A DNA stretch of 64,000 bases from [Mycobacterium] zoologicum. Its GTDB lineage: Bacteria; Actinomycetota; Actinomycetes; Mycobacteriales; Mycobacteriaceae. Position 1 is the first letter of the stretch. Every line of letters starts with the position of its first letter. The notes beneath the pieces are model-generated. The model searched no databases. It was not told where the DNA came from and saw only the letters and a program-made list of their open reading frames with translations. The position numbers and the translations under genes are program-made. The stretch spans positions 812,402-876,401 of the forward strand of contig NZ_CP083985.1 of NCBI RefSeq assembly GCF_020172665.1, written 5' to 3'. This document shows positions 9,066 to 19,860 of this stretch, in pieces.

Positions 9066-11168
9066 GTGGCACAGGACGTGCTCACCGACCTGAACAAGGT
9101 CCGCAACATCGGCATCATGGCGCACATCGACGCCGGTAAGACGACGACGACCGAGCGGATCCTCTATTACACCGGGGTCAACTACAAGATCGGCGAGACG
9201 CACGACGGCGCCTCCACCACCGACTGGATGGAGCAGGAGCAGGAGCGCGGCATCACCATCACCTCCGCCGCGGTGACCTGCTTCTGGAACAAGAACCAGA
9301 TCAACATCATCGACACCCCGGGACACGTCGACTTCACCGTCGAGGTGGAGCGGTCCCTGCGAGTGCTCGATGGCGCCGTCGCCGTGTTCGACGGCAAGGA
9401 GGGTGTCGAGCCGCAGTCCGAGCAGGTGTGGCGCCAGGCCGACAAGTACGACGTCCCGCGCATCTGCTTCGTCAACAAGATGGACAAGCTGGGTGCGGAC
9501 TTCTACTTCACCGTGCGCACCATCGAGGAGCGCCTGGGTGCCCGTCCGCTGGTGATCCAGCTGCCGATCGGCTCCGAGAACGACTTCGAGGGCATCGTCG
9601 ACCTGGTCGAGATGAACGCCAAGGTGTGGCGCGGCGAGACCAAGCTCGGTGAGACCTACGAGACCATCGAGATCCCGTCCGACCTGGCCGACAAGGCCGA
9701 CGAGTACCGGACCGCGCTGCTGGAGGCCGTCGCCGAGACCGACGAGGCCCTGCTGGAGAAGTACCTCGGCGGCGAGGAGCTCTCGATCGAGGAGATCAAG
9801 GGCGGCATCCGCAAGCTGACCGTCACCTCCGAGCTGTACCCGGTGCTGTGCGGCAGCGCCTTTAAGAACAAGGGTGTCCAGCCGATGCTGGACGCGGTGG
9901 TCGACTACCTGCCGTCGCCGCTGGACGTCGAGTCGGTGCAGGGCCACGTGCCCGGCAAAGAGGACGAGGTCATCAGCCGCAAGCCCAGCACCGACGAGCC
10001 GTTCGCCGCGCTGGCGTTCAAGATCGCGGTGCACCCGTTCTTCGGCAAGCTGACCTACGTGCGGGTGTACTCGGGCAAGGTCGAGTCCGGTGCCCAGGTG
10101 GTCAACTCCACCAAGGGCAAGAAGGAGCGGCTCGGCAAGCTGTTCCAGATGCACTCCAACAAGGAGAACCCGGTCGAGTCGGTCTCCGCCGGCCACATCT
10201 ACGCGGTGATCGGCTTGAAGGACACCACCACCGGTGACACGCTGTGCGACCCGGCCAACCAGATCGTGCTGGAGTCGATGACGTTCCCGGCGCCGGTCAT
10301 CGAGGTCGCCATCGAGCCCAAGACCAAGAGCGACCAGGAGAAGCTGGGTCTGGCCATCCAGAAGCTGGCCGAAGAAGACCCCACCTTCAAGGTGCACCTG
10401 GACCAGGAGACCGGCCAGACCGTGATCGGCGGCATGGGCGAGCTGCACCTGGACATCCTGGTGGACCGGATGCGCCGCGAGTTCAAGGTCGAGGCCAACG
10501 TCGGCAAGCCGCAGGTGGCCTACAAGGAGACCATCCGCAAAAAGGTCGAGAAGGTCGAGTACACCCACAAGAAGCAGACCGGTGGGTCGGGCCAGTTCGC
10601 GAAGGTCCTCATCGACATCGAGCCGTTCACCGGCGAGGACGGTGCGACCTACGAGTTCGAGAACAAGGTCACCGGTGGCCGCGTGCCCCGCGAGTACATC
10701 CCGGCGGTCGACGCCGGCGCCCAGGACGCCATGCAGTACGGCATCCTGGCCGGCTACCCGCTGGTCAACATCAAGGTCACACTGACCGATGGTGCCTACC
10801 ACGACGTCGACTCCTCGGAGATGGCGTTCAAGGTGGCCGGTTCGCAGGCGCTGAAGAAGGCTGCCGCGGCAGCCCAGCCGGTGATCCTGGAACCGATCAT
10901 GGCCGTCGAGGTCACCACGCCCGAGGATTACATGGGCGACGTGATCGGCGACCTGAACTCCCGCCGTGGTCAGATCCAGGCCATGGAGGAGCGCAGCGGT
11001 GCGCGCGTCGTCAAGGCGCAGGTGCCGTTGTCGGAGATGTTCGGCTACGTCGGCGACCTCCGGTCGAAGACCCAGGGCCGGGCGAACTACTCCATGGTGT
11101 TCGACTCCTACGCCGAAGTGCCGGCGCAGGTGGCGAAGGAGATTATCGCGAAGGCAACGGGCGAGTAA
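9066..11168 (+). CDS. fusA: elongation factor G
   Basis: This is a 700-residue translational GTPase that drives ribosomal translocation. The GTPase motifs are clear: AHIDAGKT (19-26), DTPGH (83-87) and NKMD (137-140), with domains II-V following to the C-terminus. The start is GTG 9066, giving the expected length of fusA1 (about 701 aa). It is the third gene of the str operon, 74 nt after rpsG. Confidence 0.99.
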   Translation: MAQDVLTDLNKVRNIGIMAHIDAGKTTTTERILYYTGVNYKIGETHDGASTTDWMEQEQERGITITSAAVTCFWNKNQINIIDTPGHVDFTVEVERSLRVLDGAVAVFDGKEGVEPQSEQVWRQADKYDVPRICFVNKMDKLGADFYFTVRTIEERLGARPLVIQLPIGSENDFEGIVDLVEMNAKVWRGETKLGETYETIEIPSDLADKADEYRTALLEAVAETDEALLEKYLGGEELSIEEIKGGIRKLTVTSELYPVLCGSAFKNKGVQPMLDAVVDYLPSPLDVESVQGHVPGKEDEVISRKPSTDEPFAALAFKIAVHPFFGKLTYVRVYSGKVESGAQVVNSTKGKKERLGKLFQMHSNKENPVESVSAGHIYAVIGLKDTTTGDTLCDPANQIVLESMTFPAPVIEVAIEPKTKSDQEKLGLAIQKLAEEDPTFKVHLDQETGQTVIGGMGELHLDILVDRMRREFKVEANVGKPQVAYKETIRKKVEKVEYTHKKQTGGSGQFAKVLIDIEPFTGEDGATYEFENKVTGGRVPREYIPAVDAGAQDAMQYGILAGYPLVNIKVTLTDGAYHDVDSSEMAFKVAGSQALKKAAAAAQPVILEPIMAVEVTTPEDYMGDVIGDLNSRRGQIQAMEERSGARVVKAQVPLSEMFGYVGDLRSKTQGRANYSMVFDSYAEVPAQVAKEIIAKATGE

Positions 11169-11258
11169 CTAGCTACAAACCCGCGCCGCTACGGTGGCAC
11201 AAACGAAAAAGATCAATCCTGCTGTAACCCAGCACCAACAAGTCCAGGAGGACAAGAA

Positions 11259-12449
<1,191 letters not shown>

Positions 12450-12471
12450 TACCTGTTCTGACAGACAAGAG

Positions 12472-12498
12472 CCCCCGGCCGATCGGCCGGGGGTTTTT
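12472..12498 (+). terminator. intrinsic terminator of the str operon
   Basis: CCCCCGGCC (12472-12480), a GATC loop and GGCCGGGGG (12485-12493) form a 9-bp GC hairpin directly followed by five T residues. This is a classic rho-independent terminator, 22 nt after tuf. Confidence 0.95.
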
Positions 12499-12537
12499 GT
12501 TGTGCCGGATGTGTGGTTCGGCCGGAACGCCGGGATC

Positions 12538-13400
<863 letters not shown>

Positions 13401-13436
13401 TCGTTCTGCCCGACCAGGAGAACGAGGGGGACCCAC

Positions 13437-14615
13437 GTGCCCGAGCACGGAATCGTGATCGTCGGTGGCGGCCTGGCGGCCGTGCGTACCGCCGAGGAGC
13501 TGCGACGCGAGGAGTACTCCGGGCCCATCACGATCGTCTCCGATGAGACCCGCCCGCCCTATGACAGGCCGCCGCTGACCAAAGAGGTGCTGCGCGGCGA
13601 GCGTGACGACACCACCCTGGAACCGCCGGAGTTCTACGCCACCCACGACATCGACCTGCGCCTGGGCTGTGGCGCCCGTGGCGTCGACACCGAGGCCCGC
13701 ACGGTGACGCTGGCCGACGGCAGCACCCTGGCCTACGCCCAGCTCGTCATCGCCACCGGGCTGGTGCCGCGGCGCATCCCGAGCCTCGGCGACCTGGACG
13801 GTATCCGGGTGGTCCGCTCCTTCGAGGACAGCTTGCTGCTGCGCGGTGACGCGGCCGCCGCGCGTCGCGCCGTGGTGGTCGGCGCCGGTTTCATCGGGTC
13901 CGAGGCGGCTGCCAGCCTGCGCAAGCTCGGTGTGGGCGTGGTGATCGTCGAGCCTCAGCCGACTCCGTTGGCGGCGGTGCTGGGCACCCAGATCGGTGAG
14001 ATGGTGGCGCGGCTGCACCGGGCCAACGGCGTCGACGTGCGCTGCGGGGTCGGAGTCGCCGAGGTCCGCGGCGACGGGCGCGTGGAGACGGTGGTGCTCG
14101 ACGACGGCTCGGAGCTGGCCGCCGATCTGGTGGTGCTCGGTGTGGGTTCGACACCGGCGACCGGCTGGCTGGACGGCAGCGGCATCGAGGTCGGAAACGG
14201 CGTGCTCTGCGATGCGATCGGGCGCACCAGCGCACCCGATGTGTGGGCCGTCGGCGACGTCGCGTTCTGGCGTGGTCATGACGGGCACCAGTCGCGCGTG
14301 GAGCATTGGAGCAACGTGGTCACCCAGGTGCGGGTGATGGTGCCCAACATGCTGGGCCGCGAGTCTCTGCACGACGTGGCGGTGCCCGGGTACTTCTGGA
14401 GTGACCAGTACGACGTCAAGATCCAGTGCCTGGGTGAGCCGGGGGCAGGCGACACCGTGCACGTGGTCGAGGACGATGGGCACAAGTTCCTGGCCTACTA
14501 CGAGCGCGACGGCGTGCTGGCCGGTGTGGTCGGCGGCGGCCGGCCCGGCAAGGTGATGGCGATGCGCGCCAAGATCGCCGCGCGGGCCCCGATCTCCGAG
14601 GTGCTCGCCACCTAG
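13437..14615 (+). CDS. FAD-dependent ferredoxin reductase (Rv0688-like)
   Basis: This 392-residue FAD/NAD(P)-dependent oxidoreductase has two Rossmann motifs: IVGGGLAAVRTAEEL near the N-terminus for FAD and VVVGAGFIGSEAAASL in the middle for NAD(P)H. It also has the family segment PPYDRPPLTKEVL and a C-terminal ferredoxin-reductase dimer domain. It probably passes electrons to a ferredoxin that serves a cytochrome P450 or other oxygenase, but no ferredoxin gene is nearby. It follows the SDR by 36 nt, as Rv0688 follows Rv0687. GTG 13437 has a GAGGGGG ribosome site. Confidence 0.9.
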   Translation: MPEHGIVIVGGGLAAVRTAEELRREEYSGPITIVSDETRPPYDRPPLTKEVLRGERDDTTLEPPEFYATHDIDLRLGCGARGVDTEARTVTLADGSTLAYAQLVIATGLVPRRIPSLGDLDGIRVVRSFEDSLLLRGDAAAARRAVVVGAGFIGSEAAASLRKLGVGVVIVEPQPTPLAAVLGTQIGEMVARLHRANGVDVRCGVGVAEVRGDGRVETVVLDDGSELAADLVVLGVGSTPATGWLDGSGIEVGNGVLCDAIGRTSAPDVWAVGDVAFWRGHDGHQSRVEHWSNVVTQVRVMVPNMLGRESLHDVAVPGYFWSDQYDVKIQCLGEPGAGDTVHVVEDDGHKFLAYYERDGVLAGVVGGGRPGKVMAMRAKIAARAPISEVLAT

Positions 14616-14628
14616 GGGAGTCGCCTCC

Positions 14629-14679
14629 TTCGCCCCCTCGCGTCGCCCCCCTTCGCCCTCTCGCGTCGCCCCCCCTTCG
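14629..14679. repeat. pyrimidine-rich tandem duplication (about 23 bp)
   Basis: Two near-identical units beginning TTCGCCC, with CTCGCGTCGCCCC in the middle, lie at 14629-14651 and 14652-14675. The start of a third follows at 14676-14679. The strand is almost all C and T apart from CG steps. It directly abuts the palindromic element at 14681. Confidence 0.7.
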
Positions 14680-14680
14680 T

Positions 14681-14739
14681 CGAGCGTGCACAAATGTCGA
14701 CCCCGACCTGGGGAAATACCGGATGCTTGTGCACGCTCG
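14681..14739. repeat. 59-bp palindromic intergenic element, copy 1
   Basis: CGAGCGTGCACAA (14681-14693) and its perfect complement TTGTGCACGCTCG (14727-14739) enclose 33 bp. A 58-bp element with nearly the same arms occurs at 30869-30926, so this looks like a small interspersed repeat family rather than a chance hairpin. It lies between the ferredoxin reductase and the kinase-like gene. Confidence 0.75.
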
Positions 14740-14750
14740 CGCAATCGACC

Positions 14751-14767
14751 GGAGAACGCTATTCTCC
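14751..14767 (+). promoter_or_regulatory. operator GGAGAA-N5-TTCTCC over a -10 box
   Basis: GGAGAACGCTATTCTCC is a 6-bp palindrome with a 5-nt centre. It contains a TANNNT -10 box (TATTCT, 14760-14765) and lies 26 nt before the kinase-like gene. It shares GAGAA-N5-TTCTC with the sites at 47378 and 31757 and closely with those at 30786 and 56657. Confidence 0.65.
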
Positions 14768-14792
14768 ATACAGAGATCGGGAGGTGCAGGCG

Positions 14793-15839
14793 ATGGCGGA
14801 TGTGCAGGGATCACGACTCGATGAAGCCGCGTTGGGCCGCTGGCTCGACTCCGCCGGCGCCCCCGGCAACGGCGAGATGCCGCGGCTGGAACCGCTGTCC
14901 GGCGGCTCGCAGAATGCGCTCTACCGGGTGGCCGGTCGCGGGGCGCCGATGGTGTTGCGGATGCCCGGCGCCCGCGCCGACGCGGCCCGCCTCGACGGCC
15001 TGCGCCGCGAGATCCGGCTGGTGCGCGCGCTGGCCGGCACCGACGTGCCGCATGCCGCGCTGATCGCCGCCGACGACGCCGGCGATGTGCTGGGCCAGCC
15101 CTGCTACGTGATGGCCGAGGTCCACGGCTGGAACTCCACCGGCAACGCCTGGCCGGCACCGTTCGACACCGACCTGGATGCCCGTCGCGGTCTGGCTTTC
15201 GAGTTGGTGGACGGCGCGGCACGGCTGGGCCGGGTGGACTGGCGCGCCCAGGGCCTCGACGGGTTCGGCCGCCCGGACGGATTCCACGAGCGCCAGGTCG
15301 GCCGCTGGCTGGCCTTCCTGAACAACTACCGGGTGCGCGAGCTGCCCGGCCTGGACGAGGCCGCCGACTGGCTGCGCGCCAACCGTCCGGCGCACTACAC
15401 CCCGGGCATCATGCACGGCGACTACCAGTTCGCCAACGTGATGTACGGCCACGGCGCCCCGGCGAAGCTGGTCGCGATCATCGACTGGGAGATGACGACC
15501 ATCGGTGATCCGCTGCTGGATCTGGCCTGGGCGCTGCTCGGCTACGACGGCGAAAACCCGCGCACCGAAGGCTATTACGCCGACCTGGCCGGGATGCCGA
15601 CCCGATCCGAGCTGCTGGAGCACTACGAGCGGGTGAGCGGGCGCTCCACCGAGAACATCGACTACTACCTGGTGCTGGCGAACTTCAAGCTCGGGATCGT
15701 GCTGGAGAAGACGTACGCGGCCTCGGTGAACAGTGACAAGGTCGACCCGGCGGTCGCGGCGGCGATGGGCCCGATGATCCCGCAGCTGATCGCCGCAGCC
15801 GCCGATCTCGCCCGCTCCCTACCCGCGAAGCGAGCGTGA
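14793..15839 (+). CDS. APH-family acyl-CoA kinase-like protein (ACAD10/11 kinase-domain type)
   Basis: This 348-residue protein has the aminoglycoside-phosphotransferase fold. The Brenner loop HGDYQFAN spans 208-215 and the metal-binding Asp lies in IIDWE (229-233); SGGSQNALYRV near residue 36 is the nucleotide-binding strand. It is followed by an SDR after 1 nt and then by a dehydrogenase with ACAD10/11-like motifs. In animals that kinase and dehydrogenase are fused, and they phosphorylate and then eliminate the hydroxyl of 4-hydroxyacyl-CoAs. I infer the same chemistry here rather than antibiotic resistance. ATG 14793 has GGGAGG 7 nt upstream; GTG 14784 is an alternative. Confidence 0.8.
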   Translation: MADVQGSRLDEAALGRWLDSAGAPGNGEMPRLEPLSGGSQNALYRVAGRGAPMVLRMPGARADAARLDGLRREIRLVRALAGTDVPHAALIAADDAGDVLGQPCYVMAEVHGWNSTGNAWPAPFDTDLDARRGLAFELVDGAARLGRVDWRAQGLDGFGRPDGFHERQVGRWLAFLNNYRVRELPGLDEAADWLRANRPAHYTPGIMHGDYQFANVMYGHGAPAKLVAIIDWEMTTIGDPLLDLAWALLGYDGENPRTEGYYADLAGMPTRSELLEHYERVSGRSTENIDYYLVLANFKLGIVLEKTYAASVNSDKVDPAVAAAMGPMIPQLIAAAADLARSLPAKRA

Positions 15840-15840
15840 G

Positions 15841-16599
15841 ATGGGTTACGCCGACGCGCTGTTCGACCTGACCGACCGGGTGGTGCTGGTCACCGGCGGC
15901 AGCCGCGGGCTGGGCCGGGAGATGGCGCTGGCCGCCGCGCACTGCGGCGCCGACGTGGTGATCGCCAGCCGCAAGCTGGAGGCGTGTCAGGCGACCGCCG
16001 CAGAGATCGAGGCGCAGACCGGGCGCAGCGCCATGCCCTATGCGGTGCACGTCGGGCGCTGGGATCAGCTCGACGGACTGGTCGACGCGGTGTATCAGCG
16101 GTTCGGGCGGGTTGACGTGCTGGTCAACAACGCCGGCATGTCGCCGGTGTACGACAAGCAGACCGACGTCACCGAGAAGATGTTCGACGCCGTGGTCAAC
16201 CTCAACCTCAAGGGCCCGTTTCGGTTGTCCGCGTTGGTCGGTGAGCGGATGCTGGCCGCCGGGCGGGGGTCGATCGTCAACGTCAGCACACACGGTTCGC
16301 TGCGCCCGCACCCGTCGTTCATCCCCTATGCCGCATCCAAGGCCGGGCTCAACGCCATGACCGAGGCGCTGGCTCAGGCCTTCGGCCCCACGGTGCGGGT
16401 GAACACCTTGATGCCCGGGCCGTTCCTGACCGACATCTCCAAGGCGTGGAACTTCGGCGACGCCAACCCGTTCCGCGGCCACGCGTTGCAGCGGGCTGGA
16501 GAGCCAGTCGAGATCATCGGTGCCGCACTGTTTTTGATGTCGGATGCGTCCAGCTTCACCACCGGCTCGATCCTGCGGGCCGACGGCGGCATTCCGTAA
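15841..16599 (+). CDS. short-chain dehydrogenase/reductase
   Basis: This is a 252-residue SDR with TGGSRGLG for the cofactor, NNAG, a catalytic Ser in NVSTHGS and YAASK. The classical C-terminal FTTGSILRADGG closes the protein. It lies between the kinase-like gene (1-nt gap) and the ACAD10/11-like dehydrogenase (14-nt gap), so it probably oxidises or reduces a hydroxyacyl- or ketoacyl-CoA in the same pathway. An Arg after the first beta-strand (IASRK) favours NADP over NAD. The exact substrate is unknown. Confidence 0.85.
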   Translation: MGYADALFDLTDRVVLVTGGSRGLGREMALAAAHCGADVVIASRKLEACQATAAEIEAQTGRSAMPYAVHVGRWDQLDGLVDAVYQRFGRVDVLVNNAGMSPVYDKQTDVTEKMFDAVVNLNLKGPFRLSALVGERMLAAGRGSIVNVSTHGSLRPHPSFIPYAASKAGLNAMTEALAQAFGPTVRVNTLMPGPFLTDISKAWNFGDANPFRGHALQRAGEPVEIIGAALFLMSDASSFTTGSILRADGGIP

Positions 16600-16613
16600 G
16601 AGAGGATTTCGAC

Positions 16614-17912
16614 ATGGCATGGGATTTCTCCACCGAACCGGAGTTCCAGGAGAAGCTGGACTGGATCCGGGCATTCGTGCGCGACGAGGTCGAACCGCTT
16701 GAGGTGCTGTTCCCGGGCTGCGAATACCTGCCGCTGGACGACCAGCGCCGCAAGATTGTGGACCCGCTCAAGCAGCGGGTGCGCGAACAGGGGCTGTGGG
16801 CACCGCATCTGGGCCCCGAACTGGGCGGTCAGGGTTTCGGCGCGGTCAAGCTGACGCTGATCAACGAGATCCTGGGCCGGTCCAGCTGGGCGCCGATCGT
16901 GTTCGGCACCCAGGCCCCCGACACCGGCAACGCCGAGATCCTGGCCCGGTTCGGCACCCAGGCCCAGAAGGACAGCTACCTGGCCGGCCTGCTGTCCGGG
17001 GAGATCTTCTCCTGCTTCTCGATGACCGAACCGCAGGGCGGGGCCGACCCGCGGGTGTTCACCACCAAAGCCGTGCGCGACGGCGACCACTGGGTGATCA
17101 GCGGGCGAAAGTACTTCTCCTCCAACGCCTCGGTGGCGTCGTTCTTCATCGTGGTGGCGATCACCGACCCGGACGTGCCGGTGCACCGCGGGGCGTCGAC
17201 GTTTTTGATACCGGCCGGCACTCCGGGTCTGAACATCGAGGCCACCCATCACCTGGTCGGCTCGCAGCACCACGAGGCCGGGCATTCGCTGGTGCGTTAC
17301 GACGACGTGCGGGTGCCGGCGGAGGCCATCCTCGGTGAGCCCGGCCAGGGCTTCGCAATCCTGCAGAACCGGCTCGCCGGTGGGCGACTGCACCACGCGA
17401 TGCGGTCCATCGGGGTGGCCCAGCGCGCCGTGGACATGATGGCCCGCCGCGCCAAAAGCCGCTTCACCCAAGGCAGTTCACTGGCCGACAAGCAACTGGT
17501 GCAGGAGTTCATCGCCGACTCCTACGCCGAGCTGATCCCGTTCCGGCTGACGGTGCTGCACGCCGCCTGGCTGATCGACACCGCGGGCGAGGAGGCGGCC
17601 CGCGCCGAGATCGGGGTCTGCAAGATCCTGGCCTCGCAGGTGCTCAAGTCGATCGGCCTGCGCGCCATCCAGGTACACGGCGCGATGGGCCTGACCGAGC
17701 AGCTCCCGCTGGTCAACGTGCTGCTCGGCGGGGTCGCGCTCGGGCTGGCCGACGGCCCCACCGAGGCGCACAAGGTGAACCTGGCCCGGCTGCTGCTCAA
17801 GGGCTACGACGCCGAGGACCCGGAGTGGCCCAGCGAGTTCCTGGACAACCGCATCGAGGCAGCCCGGGCCAAGTACGGCGACCTGGTCGACCGGATCCCC
17901 GCGGTGCCATGA
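16614..17912 (+). CDS. acyl-CoA dehydrogenase, ACAD10/ACAD11-like
   Basis: This is a 432-residue acyl-CoA dehydrogenase. Flavin and substrate loops are SMTEPQGGADPR and ISGRKYFSSNAS. Two C-terminal segments, GGRLHHAMRSIG and LADGPTEAHKVN, resemble ACAD10/ACAD11 (GPGRIHHCMRT and LADGPDEVH, from memory). Where classic enzymes carry the helix-G glutamate this protein has Gly, as in that subfamily. Together with the kinase-like gene at 14793 it probably handles phosphorylated 4-hydroxyacyl-CoAs. ATG 16614 is 14 nt after the SDR stop. The stop overlaps the region of the next regulator's start. Confidence 0.85.
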   Translation: MAWDFSTEPEFQEKLDWIRAFVRDEVEPLEVLFPGCEYLPLDDQRRKIVDPLKQRVREQGLWAPHLGPELGGQGFGAVKLTLINEILGRSSWAPIVFGTQAPDTGNAEILARFGTQAQKDSYLAGLLSGEIFSCFSMTEPQGGADPRVFTTKAVRDGDHWVISGRKYFSSNASVASFFIVVAITDPDVPVHRGASTFLIPAGTPGLNIEATHHLVGSQHHEAGHSLVRYDDVRVPAEAILGEPGQGFAILQNRLAGGRLHHAMRSIGVAQRAVDMMARRAKSRFTQGSSLADKQLVQEFIADSYAELIPFRLTVLHAAWLIDTAGEEAARAEIGVCKILASQVLKSIGLRAIQVHGAMGLTEQLPLVNVLLGGVALGLADGPTEAHKVNLARLLLKGYDAEDPEWPSEFLDNRIEAARAKYGDLVDRIPAVP

Positions 17913-17919
17913 GCTCGCC

Positions 17920-18516
17920 GTGAACAGGGTCGACGCCGCCGTCCACCGGGCGCTCGACGACCGCCAGCAACTGGCCACCGCCGAGGTGGAGCGCATCCTG
18001 TCGGCCGCGGTGACGGTGCTGGCACGGGTCGCGCCCGAGGAGCCCCGGGTCAGCGACATCGTCGCCGAGGCCGGCTCGTCGAACAAGGCGTTCTACCGCT
18101 ACTTCGCCGGCAAGGACGAACTGTTCCAGGCGGTGATGGAACGCGGGGTCGGAATCGTCGTCTCCTATCTGGCGCACCAGTTGGCCAAGGAATCCACGCC
18201 CGCGGCTCAGATCGCCCGATGGATACGGGGTACGGTGGCGCAGGTGTCCGATCCGCACCTGTTGAGCCTGAGCCGAGCGGCCAGCACCCGACTGAGCACG
18301 GCCGGGGTCTCCGATGACCAGATCCTGGCACCACTGCGCGATCTGCTCACCGAACCGGTTGCGGCGCTGGGGAGTTCGGACCCGCGCCGGGATGCCGATG
18401 TGGTGTTCACCGCCACGCTGGCGACCATGCGCCGCTACCTGGGCGGCGCCGCCGCACCCAAGCGTGCCGACGTCGACCACCTGGTGCAATTCTGCCTACG
18501 AGGACTGGGAGCCTGA
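17920..18516 (+). CDS. TetR-family transcriptional regulator
   Basis: This is a 198-residue TetR protein. The N-terminal region ILSAAVTVLARVAPEEPRVSDIVAEAG followed by NKAFYRYFAGKDELF is the DNA-binding helix-turn-helix, and the remainder is a helical ligand-binding domain. GTG 17920 follows the dehydrogenase by 7 nt, and its stop shares one base with the next gene. It is embedded in the kinase-SDR-dehydrogenase operon and probably senses an acyl-CoA intermediate of that pathway. No dedicated palindrome is seen immediately upstream because the genes are packed. Confidence 0.85.
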   Translation: MNRVDAAVHRALDDRQQLATAEVERILSAAVTVLARVAPEEPRVSDIVAEAGSSNKAFYRYFAGKDELFQAVMERGVGIVVSYLAHQLAKESTPAAQIARWIRGTVAQVSDPHLLSLSRAASTRLSTAGVSDDQILAPLRDLLTEPVAALGSSDPRRDADVVFTATLATMRRYLGGAAAPKRADVDHLVQFCLRGLGA

Positions 18517-19484
18517 TGCACGCGATCGTCTGCGAACAGTACGGACCGCCGGAAAGCCTTGTGCTCAAAGAGCTTCCCGACCCGACGCTCGCACCGGGCA
18601 CCCTGGTGGTGCGGGTGCGTGCGGCGGCGGTGAACTTCCCCGACGTGCTGCTGATCGACGGTAGGTACCAGCTGAAGATCCCGCCGCCGTTCACCCCGGG
18701 CAGCGAGCTCGCCGGTGACGTGATCGCGGTCGGCGACGGTGTCGAGTTCGCGCCGGGCGACCGGGTGGCGGGGGCGTCATTCGTGGGCGGGTTCGCCGAG
18801 CAGGCGCTGGTACCCGCCGCGGCGGTGAGCGCCATCCCCGATGGAATCGACTACGCGGCGGCCGCCGGTTTCGGCGTCACCTACCGCACCGCCTATCACG
18901 CACTGCGCTCGGTGGCCCAAGTGCGCCAAGGTGATTGGGTGGTGGTGCTGGGCGCGGCCGGTGGTGTTGGCCTGGCCGCGGTCGATCTAGGTGTGGCGCT
19001 GGGGGCGAAAGTGCTTGCCGCGGCCTCGAGTCCGGACAAGCTGGCGGTGTGCACCGAACGGGGCGCCGAAGCAGTGATCGACTACGAGCGCGAAGACCTC
19101 AAGACCAGGATCCGTGAGATCACCGGCGACGGCGCGCAGGCGGTGCTCGACCCGGTGGGTGGGCCGTATGCAGAGCCGGCGCTGCGCAGCCTGGCCCGCG
19201 GCGGGCGGTTCGTCACGCTCGGCTACGCCGCCGGGTCCATCCCGGCCATCCCGCTGAACCTGGTGATGCTCAAGGGGATCGCCGTGGTCGGCATGGAGAT
19301 CCGCACCTTCGCCACCGACTTCCCGCAGGAGAACGAACGCGACCTCGCCGAACTGCAGCAGCTGTTCGCCAGCGGCAGGGTCAGCCCGTACATCGGTGCG
19401 CGCTTCCCGCTCGCCGAGACCGCCCAAGCGTTGCGCTACGTGGCCGACCGCAAGGCCATCGGCAAAGTGATCATCGACATCTGA
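18516..19484 (+). CDS. NADPH:quinone oxidoreductase-like MDR protein
   Basis: This is a 322-residue medium-chain dehydrogenase/reductase of the quinone oxidoreductase group. It starts MHAIVCEQYGPPESLVL and has the nucleotide-binding loop VVVLGAAGGVGLAAV. The zinc-ligand Cys and His residues of alcohol dehydrogenases are not evident, so it should reduce quinones or conjugated enoyl/enone substrates with NADPH. The ATG overlaps the TetR stop by one base. It is the last gene of the operon starting at 14793 and overlaps the convergent lipocalin-like gene by 14 bp. Confidence 0.85.
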   Translation: MHAIVCEQYGPPESLVLKELPDPTLAPGTLVVRVRAAAVNFPDVLLIDGRYQLKIPPPFTPGSELAGDVIAVGDGVEFAPGDRVAGASFVGGFAEQALVPAAAVSAIPDGIDYAAAAGFGVTYRTAYHALRSVAQVRQGDWVVVLGAAGGVGLAAVDLGVALGAKVLAAASSPDKLAVCTERGAEAVIDYEREDLKTRIREITGDGAQAVLDPVGGPYAEPALRSLARGGRFVTLGYAAGSIPAIPLNLVMLKGIAVVGMEIRTFATDFPQENERDLAELQQLFASGRVSPYIGARFPLAETAQALRYVADRKAIGKVIIDI

Positions 19485-19860
19485 CCCACACCAGCGAATT
19501 GTCGCTCTTCACACCGTCATTCGTGGTGGTCGCCGACAGGGTGAGCCGGTCGCCGTCGACGCGGGCCTGCCGCAGCTGCGGCGCCGCCAGCAGCTCCGGC
19601 AGTATCGACACACTAACCCGGTGATGCACGGTCGCGGTGTCCTCGTCGACGTCGAACCGGCCGCCGTAGGCTATGTAGCCGTCCAGCTCGGCGTCGTCGC
19701 CGCCGCTCAGTTGCGCGGACATGTACCCGTCCGCGGTGTAGAGGATCAGGCCGCGCGGTGCGGTGCCCAGCGGATACGACACCGCGCCGGTCTGGGTGTC
19801 ACGGGATTCGAAGGACGACAACTCCCAGCCGCCCAACAGTGCCTCGCGCAGAGAACTCAT
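19471..19860 (-). CDS. lipocalin-like domain protein
   Basis: This is a 129-residue protein with the pattern of the small lipocalin-like (PF13924-type) family: LLGGWELSSFE, GLILYTADGYMSAQL, and a C-terminal LSATTTNDG strand. Such proteins form a beta-barrel that probably binds a small hydrophobic ligand. The ATG overlaps the carboxyltransferase stop by one base, so the two are expressed together. No signal peptide is seen, so it should be cytosolic. Its role next to a carboxyltransferase is not established. Confidence 0.75.
   Translation of the reverse strand: MSSLREALLGGWELSSFESRDTQTGAVSYPLGTAPRGLILYTADGYMSAQLSGGDDAELDGYIAYGGRFDVDEDTATVHHRVSVSILPELLAAPQLRQARVDGDRLTLSATTTNDGVKSDNSLVWVRCR

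Noticed and set aside
8979..10802. 607-codon open frame antisense to fusA
   Set aside because: It is complementary to elongation factor G, a common artefact in high-GC genomes.
14793..15839. Aminoglycoside resistance by the APH-fold genes
   Set aside because: Fold motifs alone do not show drug specificity; operon context points to acyl-CoA metabolism.
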